Assembly (NCBI GenBank): GCA_011799875.1
Contig: CM022303.1
Coordinates: forward strand, 737,286,939 to 737,350,938
DNA: 64,000 bases
Direction of reading: 5' to 3'
Source: Thinopyrum elongatum
Lineage: Eukaryota > Streptophyta > Magnoliopsida > Poales > Poaceae
A model generated the notes under the pieces. That model worked only from the letters and a program-made list of their open reading frames with translations, was not told the origin of the DNA and did no database searches. Both the position numbers and the translations under genes were made by a program. Shown piece after piece: positions 22,525 to 34,990 of the stretch; the first letter of the stretch is position 1, and each line of letters opens with the position of its first letter.

Positions 22525-23376
22525 TAACCAACCTGTCTAACGCTGCTTGTGATCATTATTTGGCAAAACAATCAATGCTAGACGTACTCCATGCAATAAT
22601 CTAAATTTATATTTTTCTAAAATATATCTCTTGCAGCAATTTAGCTAAAAAAGAAATAGAAGAAATGTCATGAGGTACCTTGACAACTCCTCAACATGAA
22701 CAGCAGTAGCACTAGTAGCGCTGTTACTGCTTGAGTCGGTAACATGGATGGTTTTTATTGTAGAAACAAAAATAATAAAAATACTACAGTTGATATATCT
22801 GCGAGTGTGGCCTTTAAATTCCAGCATCAAGGAGGGTGCGACCCTCACTTCACTTGCTCCTCGCCTCTCACTCCTCTTCCTCTCCCTCTGTAGCAAATCT
22901 CTAAAGGCCCCCTCCGCCCGGCGGCCAATGGTGTGCCGGGGTTGCCGCCGCTGCTCAAAGATGGTCGTCGTCGTCAAGGTGCAAGGGGAGCAAGAGCTGA
23001 TGGATCGATGGGTTATCTGATTCGTCGGAGCTGTGTGCAACTGTGCATGCATGTAGGCAAGTCTAACGCTTGGCTGGTGTTGGCTCGTTCGGTTGGTTTT
23101 TTGTTAGCAGATTTCATTTCTCGCGCCATACGTACGTATTCTTGGGATTAAAATCTCTAGGTACCAATATTACCATGCTAGCTATGAACGCCAGTGTTAC
23201 CATTTTTATGTTTGAATCCAGCAACTTTCCACATCATCGCCTCATTTGAAGGCATTTTCCCTTCTGTTTCAGAATTCGTAGAGCTGGTAGAGTGAAACTC
23301 GTAGACCCAAATGGATGTGGAGCCTCTGTCAAAAAAAGAGAGAGTATGTGTAGCCTGATGGATCCGTGGCGCTCCG
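22525..23376. repeat. Z unit, third and partial copy
   Basis: Matches 4690-5535 and 52405-53250 with more differences than those two show to each other, so it separated earlier. It ends at GATCCGTGGCGCTCC, where the truncated Gypsy element begins. Confidence 0.75.
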
Positions 23377-23677
23377 TGAAAAGTTGCAGCTTCATGAAAT
23401 TCAACTGGAGGATGAAGCACGTGAAGCCCATTATGAGCATGAGGATGAAGTCAAGGATTTCATGGAGAGAGTCGACAAGCTGAAGATTGATGTTGCCGCT
23501 TTGGAGGAGAAGATGGACCAGGGAGAAGACCTTTTTCCGAGTGGAGATGATGGACCCCTCATGAGCAATGACCAGGATTATGAAGAGAGCTCCACCGAAG
23601 GAAGCCGCAAGAGGAGGCACCGCTCCAGAGGATGCCGCACCAGAGGACGCCGCACCGGAGGACGCAAGGATAATTGA
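23377..23677 (+). pseudogene. Upstream ORF of the Gypsy element, 5'-truncated
   Basis: An open frame upstream of gag. It encodes a charged, probably coiled-coil segment (REKLQLHEIQLEDEAREAHY, then VDKLKIDVAALEEKMDQ), an acidic stretch and a C-terminal Arg/Gly repeat (RGCRTRGRRTGGRK). The frame is open leftward into Z, so its true start is lost. Similar upstream frames are known in some plant chromoviruses. Its role is not established. 220 bases of AT-rich leader separate it from the gag start. Confidence 0.6.
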
Positions 23678-23900
23678 TGAAGACATTTAGTCGACCACCA
23701 TGTTTTATTTTTTCTTTCATCGATTAGTTAGGCCGTTATGTTTTTCGATTAGTCGTGAGATTTTGTAATCCGAGATTGAACTATGTTTGAGATGACTGAA
23801 TAAATGATTGGTGTGATAATGTTTGAGCATTCATATGGGTAGTGCTATTTCTTTTAGATCCTTGTTCTATTCTAATTTCTAATCCACTCGAAAACACCAG

Positions 23901-24002
23901 ATGCCTCCGAGACGTGACCTCGGATACACTTTCTCGCCGGAGCTCACGCAGCTGATCCAGCAGCAGAATGCCTTGATGCAGATGCTCATCCAAAACCAAG
24001 GC

Positions 24003-24036
<34 letters not shown>

Positions 24037-27000
24037 GTCCACTGCCACCACCCCCTGTCGACAACCTGACCCATTTCCTAAGGCTGAATCCGCCGGTGTT
24101 CTCTAGCAGCACCGAGCTGATTGTAGCTGATGATTTGCTCCGCAAGGTCGGAAGGGAGTTAGTAACTGCAGGATGCACAGATGCAGAGAAGGTGCGCTTT
24201 GCCGCACATCAGCTTGATGGACCTGCAGCCTCTTGGTGGGAGAACTACACCGCCACTTATCCTCTCGCCACCATCACATGGGATCAGTTCCAGCAGGCCT
24301 TCCGCAACGCTCATGTCTCAGCTGGAGCCATGAGTCTGAAGAAGCGTGAGTTCCGCAACTTACGCCAGGGGAATCATACTGTGGGGCAGTACGTGGATGA
24401 GTTCAGCCAGTTAGCTCGCTATGCCCTGGGTGATGTGGCCACAGATGCCGCAAAGCAGGAGAAGTTTCTCGAAGGACTGAATGATGAGCTGGGAATGCAA
24501 CTGATGGTGGCTACCTTCAACAATTACCAGGAGCTGGTAGACAAGGCCATCATCTTTGAAGGCAAGCAACAGCAGATTAACAGCCGCAAGAGGAAGTATA
24601 GCCAGGGGAAGTACAACTCCGGAGCTCAGCAGAAGCCCCGCTATGCCCCATACTCGGGAGGACACACCCATCACACCCATGGAGGACATAATCATGGAGG
24701 ACATAACCATGGAGGGAATGGGAATAATCGCAACCATGACAACAACTTCAAGACTGGCAATGGAGGCAATGGCAACCAGCACCGACCTGCTCCGGCTCAG
24801 AAGGATATGAGTCACATCACATGTTTCAAGTGCCAGAAGACAGGACACTATGCCACCGACTGCCCGGAGGCCAAGCAGAGGAATGGAAACGGCAACGGCA
24901 ATGGAAGCTCAGCAAAGAAGCCTAACCCTTTTCCCCGTGCTCAGGTGAATCACATTGACGTGGAGGACGTCTATGATCAGCCAGAAACTGCGGTTGGTAA
25001 GTTTTTATTAAATTCACGTCCAGTATTGGTACTCTTTGATTCTGGTGCAACGCATTCATTCATATCAAGGGTAGTTGTGCAAAAGTACGGGTTGCCCACT
25101 AGAACCCTTAGAAGCCCTCTTCAGGTCAGTTCCCCAGGAGGAGAGATGATGGCATGCTTAGGCTGTCGTTCGACCCTCAGCATCGGAAACCATGATTTTC
25201 CTGCAGACCTCATAGTATTGGAATCCCAGAGTTTGGACGTAATCCTAGGCATGGATTGGTTGACGAAGTTTGAAGGAAACATCGACTGTGCCCGCAAGAC
25301 GATCTTGCTCACCACCCCGGAGCAGAAGAGGATCAAGTATGTATCCAGACGCACCCCGATGAAGAATCAGGTAAATTCCCTCACGGGAGTTGTACAGGAG
25401 GAAGTACCAGTAGTGCAAGATTTTCCCGATGTATTTCCAGAGGAATTAGCAGGAATGCCACCAGACAGAGACATTGAGTTTTTGATTGGGTTATTGCCCG
25501 GCACAACCCCAATATCCAAGAGACCTTATCGGATGCCCCCAAACGATTTGGAAGAGATCAAGAAGCAAATTAATGAGCTATTGGAGAAGGGATATATTCG
25601 GCCAAGCTCGTCACCTTGGGGAGCCCCAGTTCTTTTGGTAGAGAAGAAGGATGGAACCCTGAGAATGGTTGTGGATTATCGTTCGTTGAACGACGTGACC
25701 ATCAAGAACAAGTACCCTCTGCCGATGATTAATGATTTATTTGATCAGTTAGTTGGAGCCAAAGTATTCTCCAAGATCGATCTTCGATCAGGGTATCACC
25801 AGTTAAAGATTCGTGAACATGATATACCCAAAACAGCTTTCACCACCAGGTATGGTTTATATGAGTATACCGTCATGTCATTCGGATTGACTAATGCCCC
25901 TGCGTATTTTATGAGCATGATGAACAAGGTATTTATGGAATATCTGGACAAGTTTGTCGTGGTGTTGATCGATGACATATTGGTTTTCTCCAAGAGCGAG
26001 GAAGAGCATAAGGAACATTTGCGTCTAGTTCTGGAGAAACTCCGAGAACATCAGTTATATGCCAAGTTCAGCAAATGCGAATTTTGGTTGAAGGAAGTCG
26101 GATTCCTCGGACATGTTATTTCAGGAGAAGGAATAGCAGACGACCCCACTAAGGTTGAATCGGTCACCAAATGGCAGTCATCCACCTCGGTCAAGGAGAT
26201 CCGCAGTTTTCTCGGACTCGCAGGATATTACCGGAGGTTTATTGAGAATTTCTCCAAGATTGCCAAGCCCATGACTGAGCTGTTAAAGAAGGAAACCAAG
26301 TACATTTGGACCAAGGATTGTGAAGCCAGTTTCCAGGAGTTGAAGAAACGTTTGGTTACAGCCCCAGTGCTAATTTTGCCGGATATACACAAGGATTACC
26401 AGGTATATTGTGATGCTTCTCGTCAAGGACTCGGAGGAGTACTCATGAAGGAAGGAAAGGTTGTAGCTTATACCTCCAGATAGCTAAGACCTCACGAGAT
26501 GAATTACGCCACACACGATTTGGAGTTAGCAGCCGTAGTGCACGCACTCAAGACCTGGAGACATTTCCTTGTCGGAAACAGTTGTGATGTTTACACGGAT
26601 CATAAGAGCTTGAAGTATATTTTCACGCAGATGGAGTTGAACCTCAGGCAAAGGAGATGGCTAGAGTTGATCAAGGACTATGACATGAGATTGCATTACC
26701 ACATAGGAAAGGCTAATGTTGTAGCAGATGCCTTGGGCCGTAAGAGTTATGTGAATACCCTTACAGCGGGAGGATTACCCCAGGAGTTAGTCGATGACCT
26801 CAGAGATCTTCGACTGGAGATAGTTCCAAGAGGATATGTTGCAGCCCTGGAAATTCAGTCCACTTTGGCTGAAAGAATTCGCGAAGCCCGGAAGTTGGAC
26901 AAGGAAATTGCTAAGATAAAGAAAAGGATGAATGAAGGTCAAGCTAAAGGGTTTCGTGAGGATGAATACGGAGCTATATGGTTCGAGGATCGTATTTATG

Positions 27001-28340
27001 AACCCGATGATCCCGAACTCAGGAAGCTGATTCTTCAGGAGGCGAATGATTCACCGTACTCGATTCACCCATGCAACACCAAGATGTATCTGGACTTGAA
27101 GGAAAGTTTCTGGTGGACAGGTATGAAGAAGGATATTGCCGAGTACGTAGCAGTATGCGATGTTTGCCAGCGAGTAAAGGATGAGCATCAGAAGCCGGCA
27201 GGGTTACTTCAACCTCTGCCGATACCCGAGTGGAAATGGGAAAAACTTGGAATGGATTTTATCACATGATTACCCAGTACTCGTTCAGGTTATGATTCCA
27301 TCTGGGTAGTGGTTGATCGCTTGACCAAGGTAGCTCATTTCATTCCTGTGAAGACTACATATACCAGCGCTAAGTTAGCCAAGTTATACATGACCAGGAT
27401 CGTATGTCTGCATGGAGTTCCGAGGAGTATCGTGTTAGATAGAGGAACACAATTTACCTCAAATTTTTGGAATCAGTTGCATGAGACTTTGGGTACGAGG
27501 CTGGAGTTCAGTACAGCTTTTCATCCGCAGACAGATGGACAGACCGAGAGAGTCAATCAGATTCTGGAGGACATGTTGAGAGCCTGTGCGCTAGAATATG
27601 GATCTAGCTGGGATGACAATCTGCCATACGCAGAGTTCTCGTACAACAACAGCTATCAGACCAATCGGAAGATGGTCCCTTTCGAAGCTCTATACGGAAG
27701 GAGGTGCAGAACACCATTGCTGTGGGATGGTGTTGGAGACCGAAAACTTTTTGGCCCCGACCTTATCAGAGTCTCCGAAGAAAAGGTCAAGCTGATTCGA
27801 GACAGACTTAAGATAGCTCAGTCGAGACAGAAGAGTTATGCCGACAGTAAACGCTAGGAGATAACATACGAAGTTGGAGACCGAGCATATCTCCGTGTGT
27901 CTCCACTTCGAGGAATCAAGAGGTTCGGTGTTAAAGGAAAGTTAGCACCCAGATTCATAAGCCCATACAAAATTCTTGAATGTAGAGGAGAAGTTGCATA
28001 CAAGCTGGAATTGCTGGAAGGATTGTCAGGAGTTCACGATGTCTTTCATGTTTCCCAGCTGAAGAAATGCCATGCTGAGATGGCCGATATTCCTTTGAGA
28101 GACACAGTGCCCCTAGAGGCCATATAGCTCGACAGTGATCTGACTTATGAGGAGAAACCCGTCAGAATTCTCGAGACTGTGAACAGAGTTACCCGCAGCA
28201 AGATCATCAAGTTCTGCAAGGTTCTGTGGAGCCAACATTCCGAGAAGGAAGCCACCTTGGAGCGAGAAGAAGATCTCCGCCGAGACCACCAGCACCTATT
28301 TGCTAGCCAACCCGAATCTCGAGAGCGAGATTCATCTTAA
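23901..28340 (+). pseudogene. Gypsy gag-pol polyprotein with four in-frame stops
   Basis: One frame throughout, no frameshift seen, interrupted at 26481 (TAG), 27267 (TGA), 27855 (TAG) and 28125 (TAG). Gag: an Asn run, a capsid-like region around residues 95-200 (AASWWENY), a His/Gly-rich repeat, then the zinc knuckle [14 protein letters not shown] (near 308). Protease: [10 protein letters not shown] (near 378). Reverse transcriptase: [11 protein letters not shown] and LIDDILVF (usual Y replaced by L). RNase [19 protein letters not shown] and VVADALGRK. Integrase: HPCNTKMY and CDVCQRVK, with Asn where the first zinc-binding His is normally found (QEANDSPY), then acidic residues in GMDFIT, LDRGTQF and TDGQTERVN. 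The C-terminal chromodomain-like part is followed by the stop at 28338. The protein cannot be made as one piece. The start at 23901 is the first Met before the gag motif. Confidence 0.93.
24002..24037 (+). repeat. (CAA)n / (AAC)n microsatellite inside gag
   Basis: Twelve near-perfect CAA units, translated as a run of Asn near residues 35-45 of gag, followed by a Pro run. It is in frame, so expansion or contraction would be tolerated. Confidence 0.95.
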
Positions 28341-28352
28341 GGTGGGTAGGTT

Positions 28353-31300
28353 TGTAACATCCCAAATTTTCAATTTGGAATGTTTTACAATTATTAGCTA
28401 AGCATCTATGCATGTTGTTTGAATTTGAGTGGCATTTGAAATTCCAAAGCCACTTTGAGTTTTATTTGAATTTGGATTCAAATTGGCGTTGAAATTTATT
28501 TAAAAAATACCTGACCAATACTTGTGCAAAAGTATGAGAGGAGCTAACACAACACTCCAAAAATGTCAGAAGAAAATAATGCCAAAAAGTTTGAATTCAA
28601 ATTTGAATTTTATTTGGGATTTTCAGAAAAATGTTTTTTATAAAAGTTTCTGTTTTGCCTCTGGAAAAAATGTTCATCTTGTAGGATTTATTTTTCTGAT
28701 CTTTTTGATATATATATGTCCTATATAAAGAAATTATATATTTCTATATATATCTATTTTCTTCTCTGTCTATTTCAAAAAAAAAAGAAAAAAAAAGAGA
28801 AACCCCGAGCTGGCCAGGCCAACCGGCCCAGCCAGCAGCGCCCGAGCCGGCCAGCCCAGTAGCGCGCCGCGCCCGACTCCCCTCCGCCTCGGTCGCCCGA
28901 CCGCACCTCCCTCTCTCCCTCTCACTGACCCGCGAGGCCCGCCCCTTCTCTTTCCCCTCCTCCACGCCTTGCCGCACCGGAGCACGTGCAGAGCGCGCCC
29001 GACACCCCGATTCTCTCGGGATCGCGCTTCGACTCCGCCCCCTCCTCCAAGAAGTTGCCCCATAAAACCCCTGCCCTCTCCTCCCTTGAACCCCCTAAAA
29101 ACCCTAGCTCAAAACCCACCACAGCTCGCGCTCTCGCCGTTCGCATCTCGCTTCAGCCGCCGCCGTTTCCGACGCCGGTGAGCACCACCTCGACCCCTCT
29201 TTCCACCCACGAGTCGCCCTCGCCGAGACGCACCTCACCGACACCTTCGCCGACCTCCCTGATCGCTAGAGTCGCCGCACCGCCGTTGCCCTAGCCTCGT
29301 CGCCGTCGCCCCTATCTCCTCCGTCGCCCCCGAGCTCCACCAACACCACCTTCGAGCTCCCCTTGTTTCGCTGCATCGCCCGGACGCCTCCGCCACCTTT
29401 CCCGACGACCGGAGCCGCCGCACCACCGTCGCCTGAGCCGCCCTCCGCCGTCGAACCCCGCTGTAAGCCGCCGGCTTCCCTCCACCGTCCGATCTCGATT
29501 CTACGCGTTACATTAGATGAGTGAAGGGGTAGGAATTTTTTTCATATTAGATCAGTTTTAGTTACGACTTTTTTAGTTAGACCGGCCGATCGGTTAATAT
29601 TAGTTAGCCCATGCATGTTTTAGTTAAAAAACTCGCCCGTGCGTTAGATAGTTCAGAATGCCCACCTGTTCGGCCCGTTAGCGCATTTAGTTTTTGTTTT
29701 AGTTTTTTTTTAGTTTCTGTTTTAACAGAGTAGTTCTGTTTTTGTAAAATCTATAACTTTTATGTTATTAAATATTTTTAGTTGATTATTTTTGATCTAG
29801 TTTTCAAATTTCCTAAAGTTTCTGTATAAAAAAGTTTCGGCCATGTTTTAGTTTTCAAAAATTGTTTTATTTTAGTTTTATTCAGATTAGTATTTCTGCT
29901 ATAAAATGAGCTAGGATTAATTTTTTTTAATGATTCTTTTTGCCACTGCTTTGTTTAGACCTTGCCTAGCAGTAGGATTTATTTGGGTATTTATAGTTTT
30001 TATTAAAATTAGTTTTACATGAAAACAAGCCTATTCTAGTTATTTTAACTTGCTGCTGTTTTCTATTGTTTTAATTATTTTAAAAATTTATTTTCACCTT
30101 TGTTATATTTTATTTCAGATTAGTTTCTGTAGTTATAGAGGGTGAACTTTTATTTGCAGAAAAATAAAAAGTTTTATTTTATTTTCTTACTAGTTTTGTT
30201 TTAGGCATAAAAGGAGTTTTATAATAGCTTTTAATGTGTTTCTTTTTGCACCAAGTATTTATAATGTTTTCCTTTCTGTTAGTTAACAAAAGTATTGTTT
30301 TGGTTCTGTTAAAAAAAGTTGTAGTAGGATAAAACTATTTTCTAGTTGTTTGCTTGAAGTAATGAAAACCTTGAATTGAGTTCTTCGAGTTTTCTTTTGT
30401 TTTGGTATGATTGCTTGTGTGATTTACGTCAGCTTGCTGTTATGTTATACCGTTGTATGCTTATGTGTTTATTGTTTGCTTCGAATAGAATTGCCGGAGT
30501 GCGAAGCTTGCTATCACGAGTCACTAGCTTTCGAAGAGCGTCAGCCAGGCAAGTCATTTGATCATGTTTTACAATACCTATGATTTGTTGCATTAGAATT
30601 ATTCCTCCCCACCATGCATGCAGTAGGAGAATTTTAAGTTATGTTCTTGAGTAGTATCATGAGGTAGGTTGAACCCATTTCCCCTTGTTACCAATGCCCG
30701 GGACGATGTAGTTGATTGCTATGCTTTCGTAGACGGGGTTGGTTGAGTGATTCATAAGGGAGATGTGAGAGTCAAGATGATGACAACCCCATGATTTCAA
30801 GATGCTCAAGATGAACTTCAATTTCACTACTGGGCGGAGGACGGAATTGATGGGCACCCTGGAGCAACCAGCGGATGGCCGGGATGCATGGAGAAGCGCC
30901 ATGACATCTTGCGGAAAGCTTCACCCAGCCACGAAGAGACGGATGGATACACCTTGACCAGAAGCTTACCTGTGCAGCCGCAAGCCATTACGGGCTCTGG
31001 CTTGGTCGACCCTAGGCGTGACTCTGGCCGGACGGTGCTACGAGATTTAGAAGAACGGTAGGATTGGATGGGCACCGACAGTGGCCCAGAGGAACTCTAC
31101 GGAAGACCCTGTTTTCGTTCGTCCTGTCTTCAAACACCAGGCAGTGCGAGGACATAAAGGAGGGAACGATTCTTGCGGGTAAAGTGCACAAGACTCTGCA
31201 GAGTGAAAACCTAATCGATTAGCCGTGTCCCCGGTTACGGACAAATGAGCCTCTGGAATTGGAGTATTTCAGAAATGTCAACACCGAACAAATAAATTAT

Positions 31301-31840
31301 TTGAGGGGTTATTTAATAATTGGGAATGAGACATTGGTTGGAGGAACCATCTCAATAACAACCAACATTTTGTAGTAATTGCAAGCAAGTGTTTTGTTGT
31401 AGAGAAAAATTGGCTTTTTCGCGAAAACTTAAACTTATAGCCCCACAGCCAAATTGCATATAGTGTTAGCATTATTGTTGTTCTCTCTATGACTTGCCAG
31501 CATATTCAAAATGCTGACCTACACGGCTGCAACGTCTCATGTTGCAGAGGTGTTTTCCGACCAGGAGTGAGGCAACGATCTACGCTCGGTGATTGCCCTA
31601 TGGAGTCGGATGGACTCGCTTATCGTCTACGCTTCCGCAACTTTATTTAGTTTATTTCTCATGAGTTGGCCTTCGGCCGAATTTATTATGATGTAATAAA
31701 GACTCGATATGAGAATCGTGTAATAAATTCAGGTGTGATTGAACTTTGAATCTTTTCATCAATGTGCTGTGTGTGCCAGCATGATCTTGGGATGGTACAG
31801 CTACACAGAAACTTGACCGATTTCGGGTCGGGTCGCTACA
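28353..31840 (+). mobile_element. 3' LTR of the Gypsy element, 3.49 kb
   Basis: Starts TGTAACATCCC twelve bases after the gag-pol stop and ends GGTCGCTACA. A T/A-rich candidate promoter lies at 28705-28760 (CCTATATAAAG). A GC-rich stretch at 28790-29510 follows, with gene-like short frames on both strands that I read as leader composition. Then comes a T-rich part to about 30370 and moderately GC sequence to the end. The minus-strand and plus-strand frames at 28744-29426 are not genes. Confidence 0.87.
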
Positions 31841-31890
31841 TACCTTTCGCACGATATGATAAATATCTACTCTCCGATGTTTAACTGTTT

Positions 31891-33385
31891 TGTCAATAAT
31901 CTAGTGCCCCTGAGTGTTTTCGGGATTGTTGGACAAAACAGTGAGGGGCTAATGTGTTTGCTAGTGTACACAGAGAAATATGGCCCCTGGTGTTGTGAGA
32001 AGTTTGCTATATATTTCAGCGAGAGTTATCTACTCTGCAGAGAAGTATGCTAAAGCTTCGAAAAGTATGCTACCGAGAAGTTTGCGTGTCGGAGTTGACC
32101 CCCAAAAATATTGCTGAGCTGAAGCAATTGCTACATTGTGCACTCCGAGAGATTTGACTGCACCGAAGAATGAAGACCGCGTGAATACTTAGTTCTTTTT
32201 CATAGTTCCGTGTACTTCAGTTGAGTCATAGGAACACTGTACTATTAAGAGGGGTTCAAGTGTTTCGAGACTATTTTCTATGATGATGCTTAACCGAGAT
32301 ATATTCCAAGTGAGTTGAGAGAAATCTCTACGTGCGCTGAGTTATTACTCGTAAGCCAGAGACGAAGTTCTTCTGGGCTTCGAGAGGAATGCTCAAGCAG
32401 TGGAGTCAGCTTTACTTGTTCCTCATGTAAAGTTGCCGTGTGAGTTTGAAATCCAACCGTTGGAAACGTGTCGGTTGGCCAATGGTTAGACCACAGGCCC
32501 CGATAGGTCATTTCACCCTCGGGGTTTCTCTGGCTATAAATAGCCACCCCCTCCAACCGTTGCTAGTTGGCTGTTCCACGTGACTTGACAAGTGTTGTCT
32601 AAGCACCCCCACTCTGAGAGATTTGCGCGAATTCTTCTGAGAGAAAAGCCAGAGCCAAAAACATAGATAGGGGTTGAGAGTTTTTCTGCCTATTACTCTT
32701 GAGAGATGCATAATCTCTAGATGGTTAGGCGTCTATCTAGACTAACTAAAAGTAATTGTGATCACCTAAGACAAAGTCTGTTGATGGTTTGGAGATCGCC
32801 AAGAAGTATCTACCACGAGTGAAATCAACTGAAGTTCTAGGAACTTCATGTTGAGGAGATAGGACGGTGAGAGGTTTGCTCCTATGTTCAATCACAAGTC
32901 TCTCCAACCAGACGTAGCTCTTTTGCAGAAGAGTGAATTGGTCGAACAAACAACTTGTCGCCATCGAGCACCACTGGTTCTTTCTCATTACAACATTACA
33001 TTCAGTAATTTTCATTCGGTTAAGTTATATCTCATGTGATTGTTCATCAATGACTCTGTATGTTCATTTACCTCATGCATTTCTATCTGAATTGATATCA
33101 TGTTTAGTTTCATTTTAATTCTTGTAGTTCTCAGGATGATTTGTTACTATGTCCGCAAGCTCCTCATCTCGCGCTATGAGTTATTCTTCTAGCCTCTGTT
33201 CTAATAGATTGCTTATCTTTGTTTGCTTAGTTCTATCGTCTAAGTGTTTTCCTTCAGCAGTGTATCTTCTCATTATACTACTTCTGATAGTTATTCCGCT
33301 ATGATGTATTGAGAGTTTTGAAGTTTCGAAAGAAATTTTAAATCTCCCAGTCACCCCCCTCTGGTACATATACTTAGATCCTACA
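31891..33385 (+). mobile_element. Solo LTR, Copia-type, about 1.5 kb
   Basis: Collinear with the LTR at 61860-63314 and more distantly with 2237-3737. The start is placed at TGTCAATAAT and the end at GATCCTACA. A TATA box (CTATAAATAG) lies at 32534-32543. Neither an internal region nor a clear 5-bp target duplication is visible (flanks TGTTT and ATAAT), so it may be a truncated rather than a clean solo LTR. The 50 bases between it and the Gypsy LTR are unassigned. Confidence 0.75.
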
Positions 33386-34508
33386 ATAATATTTTGAAAA
33401 TACTTCTCAAGACAAATATATGCATATGATTTTCATATTTACAAGCTAAATATTTAAAACAATATCGGTGGTCAAAGTTTTTCAAGTTTGACAGAAAACG
33501 TTCGTCGAAACTATCTAAGTCAATTGAGCCATAGTCACTCCCTTAAAGAAAACCAAAGCGGCAGGCTGGCTCCCCACAAATCGCACAACATTGTGCCTCC
33601 TTTGATGATCCTCACTTGTCTTAGAGGTCCAAAGCGGCTCTGCATTACCCCATTTTATTCTGCACCAATAAGCGCATCCCTTACATGTCATATCAAAAGC
33701 ATTGCCGTCTATTCTTAAGGTAAATGAAGCAACCTGCGACCGTGACCTAGGTGGCCAGGGGCGGCAGCTAATCTGCCCTCTTCCCCGGCTACACCACGGG
33801 GCCCCTCTCTCTTCGTCTGTCGCTCCGGCGCGGGGAGGGGGGACCCTAGGGCTTCGGTCCGGTGGTGGTAGGGTCAGGAATAAAGTTAGGGTTTATTTCC
33901 GATCGGCGGTGGTGAGACGACGGCGTCACCGTCGGCATGGAATAAGGTCTCCTTGCCTTGACCTTGTTTCGGTGGTGCTTCTTCATATCATCGGGAGGCG
34001 TGTGGAGGATGGTGCTAATACGCGGTGGATTAGCCGCCGAGATTGTGAATGTGAATTTTTGTTGGACGAGCACCAGGTAGGACGGATTCTAGTGAATCTA
34101 AATTTGTACTTTAAATAATCTTGCGTTATAGATTTACTGCTAAATTTTAATGTATATAATCGACTTAATAATTTCCTTTGAGATTGTGTTTATTATATTT
34201 ACTCTGTGCATAGGTGAACTAGTACTATACTATAGTTCGGCTCTCGGTAGCTTAGAGCCGACCTGGTATAGGTCAGCCCCAGATAGCTTAGAGCCAAAAA
34301 AAGGCCAGATGTTAGCGATGGGCAACAATATCGGTCAGTGGAGCAGGTATGTCACCCGTCACTGGAGTAATGTTCTGGGGCAGTGGTAGTGGTCACACAC
34401 ATGCCTCTGTTGCCACATGATTTAGCAGCCACTATTCTGCCAGTCACCACTGATGCCAGTTCCTGTTACTGCCATGCAGTTTCCCTGTAGAGGAATATTT
34501 GGGCTGCC
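33386..34508. repeat. Old repeat zone with GC-rich insert
   Basis: 33386-33480 resembles the inside of a MITE (TGGTCAAAGTTTTTCAAGTTTGAC) but I see no ends. 33565-33680 matches 19690-19830. 33720-34110 is GC-rich (GCGCGGGGAGGGGGGACC) and resembles the opening of the retro-insertion at 18183. A 138-codon frame there has no domain I know. 34300-34508 is the dispersed repeat also at 21840. Confidence 0.5.
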
Positions 34509-34988
34509 GCGAGGTCATACAGCTCCTTGTGGAACACATGCCATGTCGCTGCTAGAACAGATACCTGCGATTGAACCTAACCCAGCCACACTATGGCACC
34601 AATGGCCAATGGGGGCTACTTCCCTCTCTGATGTGAGGTCTACTCAAGATCTCAGCTCTCAGGCTCTCACTTCCCACCAAATTCAGACATGCTCTCTCTC
34701 CTCATGTCTGAATTTGGTGGGCAGTGAGAGGCTGAGATCTGAGATCTTGAGTAGACCTCACATCAGAGAGGCAAGTAGCCCCCATTGGCCATTGGTGCCA
34801 TAGAGCATGTCTGAATTTGGTGGGCAGTGAGAGGCTAAGAGCTGAGATCTTGAGTAGACCTCACATCAGAGAGGCAAGTAGCCCCCATTGGCCGTTGGTG
34901 AACTGTGTGGCTGGGTTAGGTTCAATCGCAGTTATCCGTTCCAGCAGCGACATGGCATGTGTTCCACAAGGAGGTGTATGATCTCGCG
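34509..34988. repeat. Large foldback with a repeated right arm
   Basis: Left arm 34509-34693 and right arm 34803-34988 are inverted copies of about 185 bases (for example CAAGATCTCAGCTCT against AGAGCTGAGATCTTG). Between them, 34706-34802 is a second, partial copy of the right arm. The left arm is the normal orientation of the dispersed repeat seen at 22040-22290, so this is an inverted duplication of part of that repeat, lying right beside the Mutator-like left end. RNA across it would form a long, nearly perfect hairpin. Confidence 0.88.
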
Positions 34989-34990
34989 GT

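Larger units (their letters stand above)
23377..31840 (+). mobile_element. Ty3/Gypsy retrotransposon, 5'-truncated
   Basis: Contains the end of the gag leader region, a full-length but stop-interrupted gag-pol frame, a polypurine stretch (about 28341-28352) and one 3.5-kb LTR. There is no 5' LTR or primer-binding site: homology to Z resumes immediately left of 23377. The domain order protease, RT, RNase H, integrase, then a C-terminal chromodomain-like region suggests a chromovirus of the Tekay/Del kind; this is inferred from motif recall, not from a search. No target duplication can be tested because one end is missing. Confidence 0.88.

Noticed and set aside
28744..29426. Several 60-100 codon frames suggesting a gene cluster
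   Set aside because: They sit in the GC-rich leader part of the Gypsy LTR and have no conserved domain.
33702..34118. 138-codon plus-strand frame
   Set aside because: GC-rich insert with no domain and no second copy of the frame; may be retro-insertion leader sequence.
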